Positions 5,215 to 5,692 of a DNA stretch of 5,692 bases are shown piece after piece (position 1 is the stretch's first letter; each line of letters starts with the position of its first letter). Source of the DNA: Streptomyces lilacinus. Lineage in GTDB: Bacteria > Actinomycetota > Actinomycetes > Streptomycetales > Streptomycetaceae. Below the pieces are notes generated by a model that saw only the letters and a program-made list of their open reading frames with translations, was not told the DNA's origin and made no database searches. The translations under genes and the position numbers were made by a program. The stretch spans positions 21,664 through 27,355 of the forward strand of contig KL569467.1 in assembly GCA_000715685.1 (NCBI GenBank), read 5' to 3'.

Positions 5215-5692
5215 TCAGCGCGCCAGTTCGTACAGTCGTCGCCAGTCGAGGCGCGGGGCGAAGCGGGGCACGCCCGGCCGGTCGCGCGGGACGCGGACGC
5301 GCAGCGCGCCGGGCTCGATGGCACACCGCACCGGCGCCGGCAGCGTCAGCGCCTCCCCGTCGACGCCGACCTCGACCACCGGCTCGTCCGCGGCCACGAC
5401 GACCTCGCGCGCGGTCAGGACGGTCAGACCCGGCGCACGCCGCCCGCGCAGCATCGCGGCCGCCTGCGCCGCGCTGTCGACCGTGACGCCGAGCACGCCC
5501 AGGACACCGCCGTCCAGCCGCTCCCGACGGCCGAGGCCGGCACGGTCGCCCACGCGGTACGGGTTGTTGCTGACCAGGACGGCCTGGGGCGCGTCGAGGT
5601 CGATGCGGTCGTCCCCCGTGACGCGCACGCTGAGGCGCGGCCCATGATGGCGCGTCAGTACGTCCGGCAGCAGCCGCAGGACGGTACGGACC
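5215..5692 (-). CDS. Diacylglycerol kinase / YegS-like lipid kinase, C-terminal part (5' end missing)
   Basis: The frame is open from the right edge to a TGA at 5217-5215, giving 158 residues; the N-terminal catalytic half with the nucleotide-binding loop lies outside the window. A GTG at 5628 could be misread as the start, but the frame continues upstream (TVLRLLPDVLTRHHGPRLS) with family-like sequence. The visible part matches the C-terminal beta-rich domain of DAGK_cat/YegS/LCB5-type kinases: AVLVSNNPYRVGDRAGLGRR, then LGVLGVTV, LTAREVVV, and the D-G-E motif in VGVDGEALTL, ending PPGVP-like and LDWRRLYELAR. These enzymes phosphorylate diacylglycerol or related lipids at the membrane; the substrate here is unknown. 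It lies upstream of the peptidase operon on the same strand with a 145-bp gap, so it is probably a separate unit. Confidence 0.85.
   Translation of the reverse strand, partial: VRTVLRLLPDVLTRHHGPRLSVRVTGDDRIDLDAPQAVLVSNNPYRVGDRAGLGRRERLDGGVLGVLGVTVDSAAQAAAMLRGRRAPGLTVLTAREVVVAADEPVVEVGVDGEALTLPAPVRCAIEPGALRVRVPRDRPGVPRFAPRLDWRRLYELAR

Noticed and set aside
4961..5647. 228-codon plus-strand frame at the right end
   Set aside because: It is antisense to the lipid-kinase fragment, crosses the intergenic gap and shows Ser/Arg-rich shadow composition.

Overview
The window is about 73% G+C, with strongly G/C-biased third codon positions, GTG starts and AAAGGAGG-like ribosome sites. Together with the families present this points to an actinomycete, most likely Streptomyces or a close relative. 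The first 19 bases are not genomic: they match the Tn5 mosaic end carried by Nextera-type library adapters, so the window starts at a contig edge and real sequence begins at base 20.

Layout. (1) Plus strand, 20-2061: the C-terminal 223 residues of an unrecognised cysteine-containing protein, ending in an ATGA overlap with a complete class I DNA photolyase gene (688-2061). (2) A 32-bp convergent gap with a 7-bp GC-rich stem over the photolyase stop codon, a candidate terminator. (3) Minus strand, 5069-2094: three tightly overlapping genes read from right to left. They encode an ImmA/IrrE-type (ParH-like) metallopeptidase with an HELGH motif, a seven-helix membrane protein of the MAB_1171c/DUF6545 type, and a cytochrome P450. 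The overlaps are 8 bp and 4 bp, so this is almost certainly one transcript with translational coupling. (4) A 145-bp gap (5070-5214) holding two 12-bp near-palindromic direct repeats exactly 21 bp apart, then a strong ribosome site and GTG opening a 16-codon reading frame that ends on the metallopeptidase start. (5) At the right edge, minus strand, the C-terminal 158 residues of a diacylglycerol/lipid kinase family protein.

The most interesting unit is the three-gene operon. ImmA/IrrE peptidases classically cleave or inactivate an HTH repressor, and the membrane protein has a predicted N-out/C-in seven-helix topology with a long cytosolic tail. A working model (inference) is a membrane sensor plus peptidase controlling expression of, or operating with, a P450 oxidation, through a repressor that binds the 21-bp-spaced repeats. 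No HTH repressor gene is next to the peptidase in this window. The photolyase operon is a separate, convergent unit with no visible functional link.
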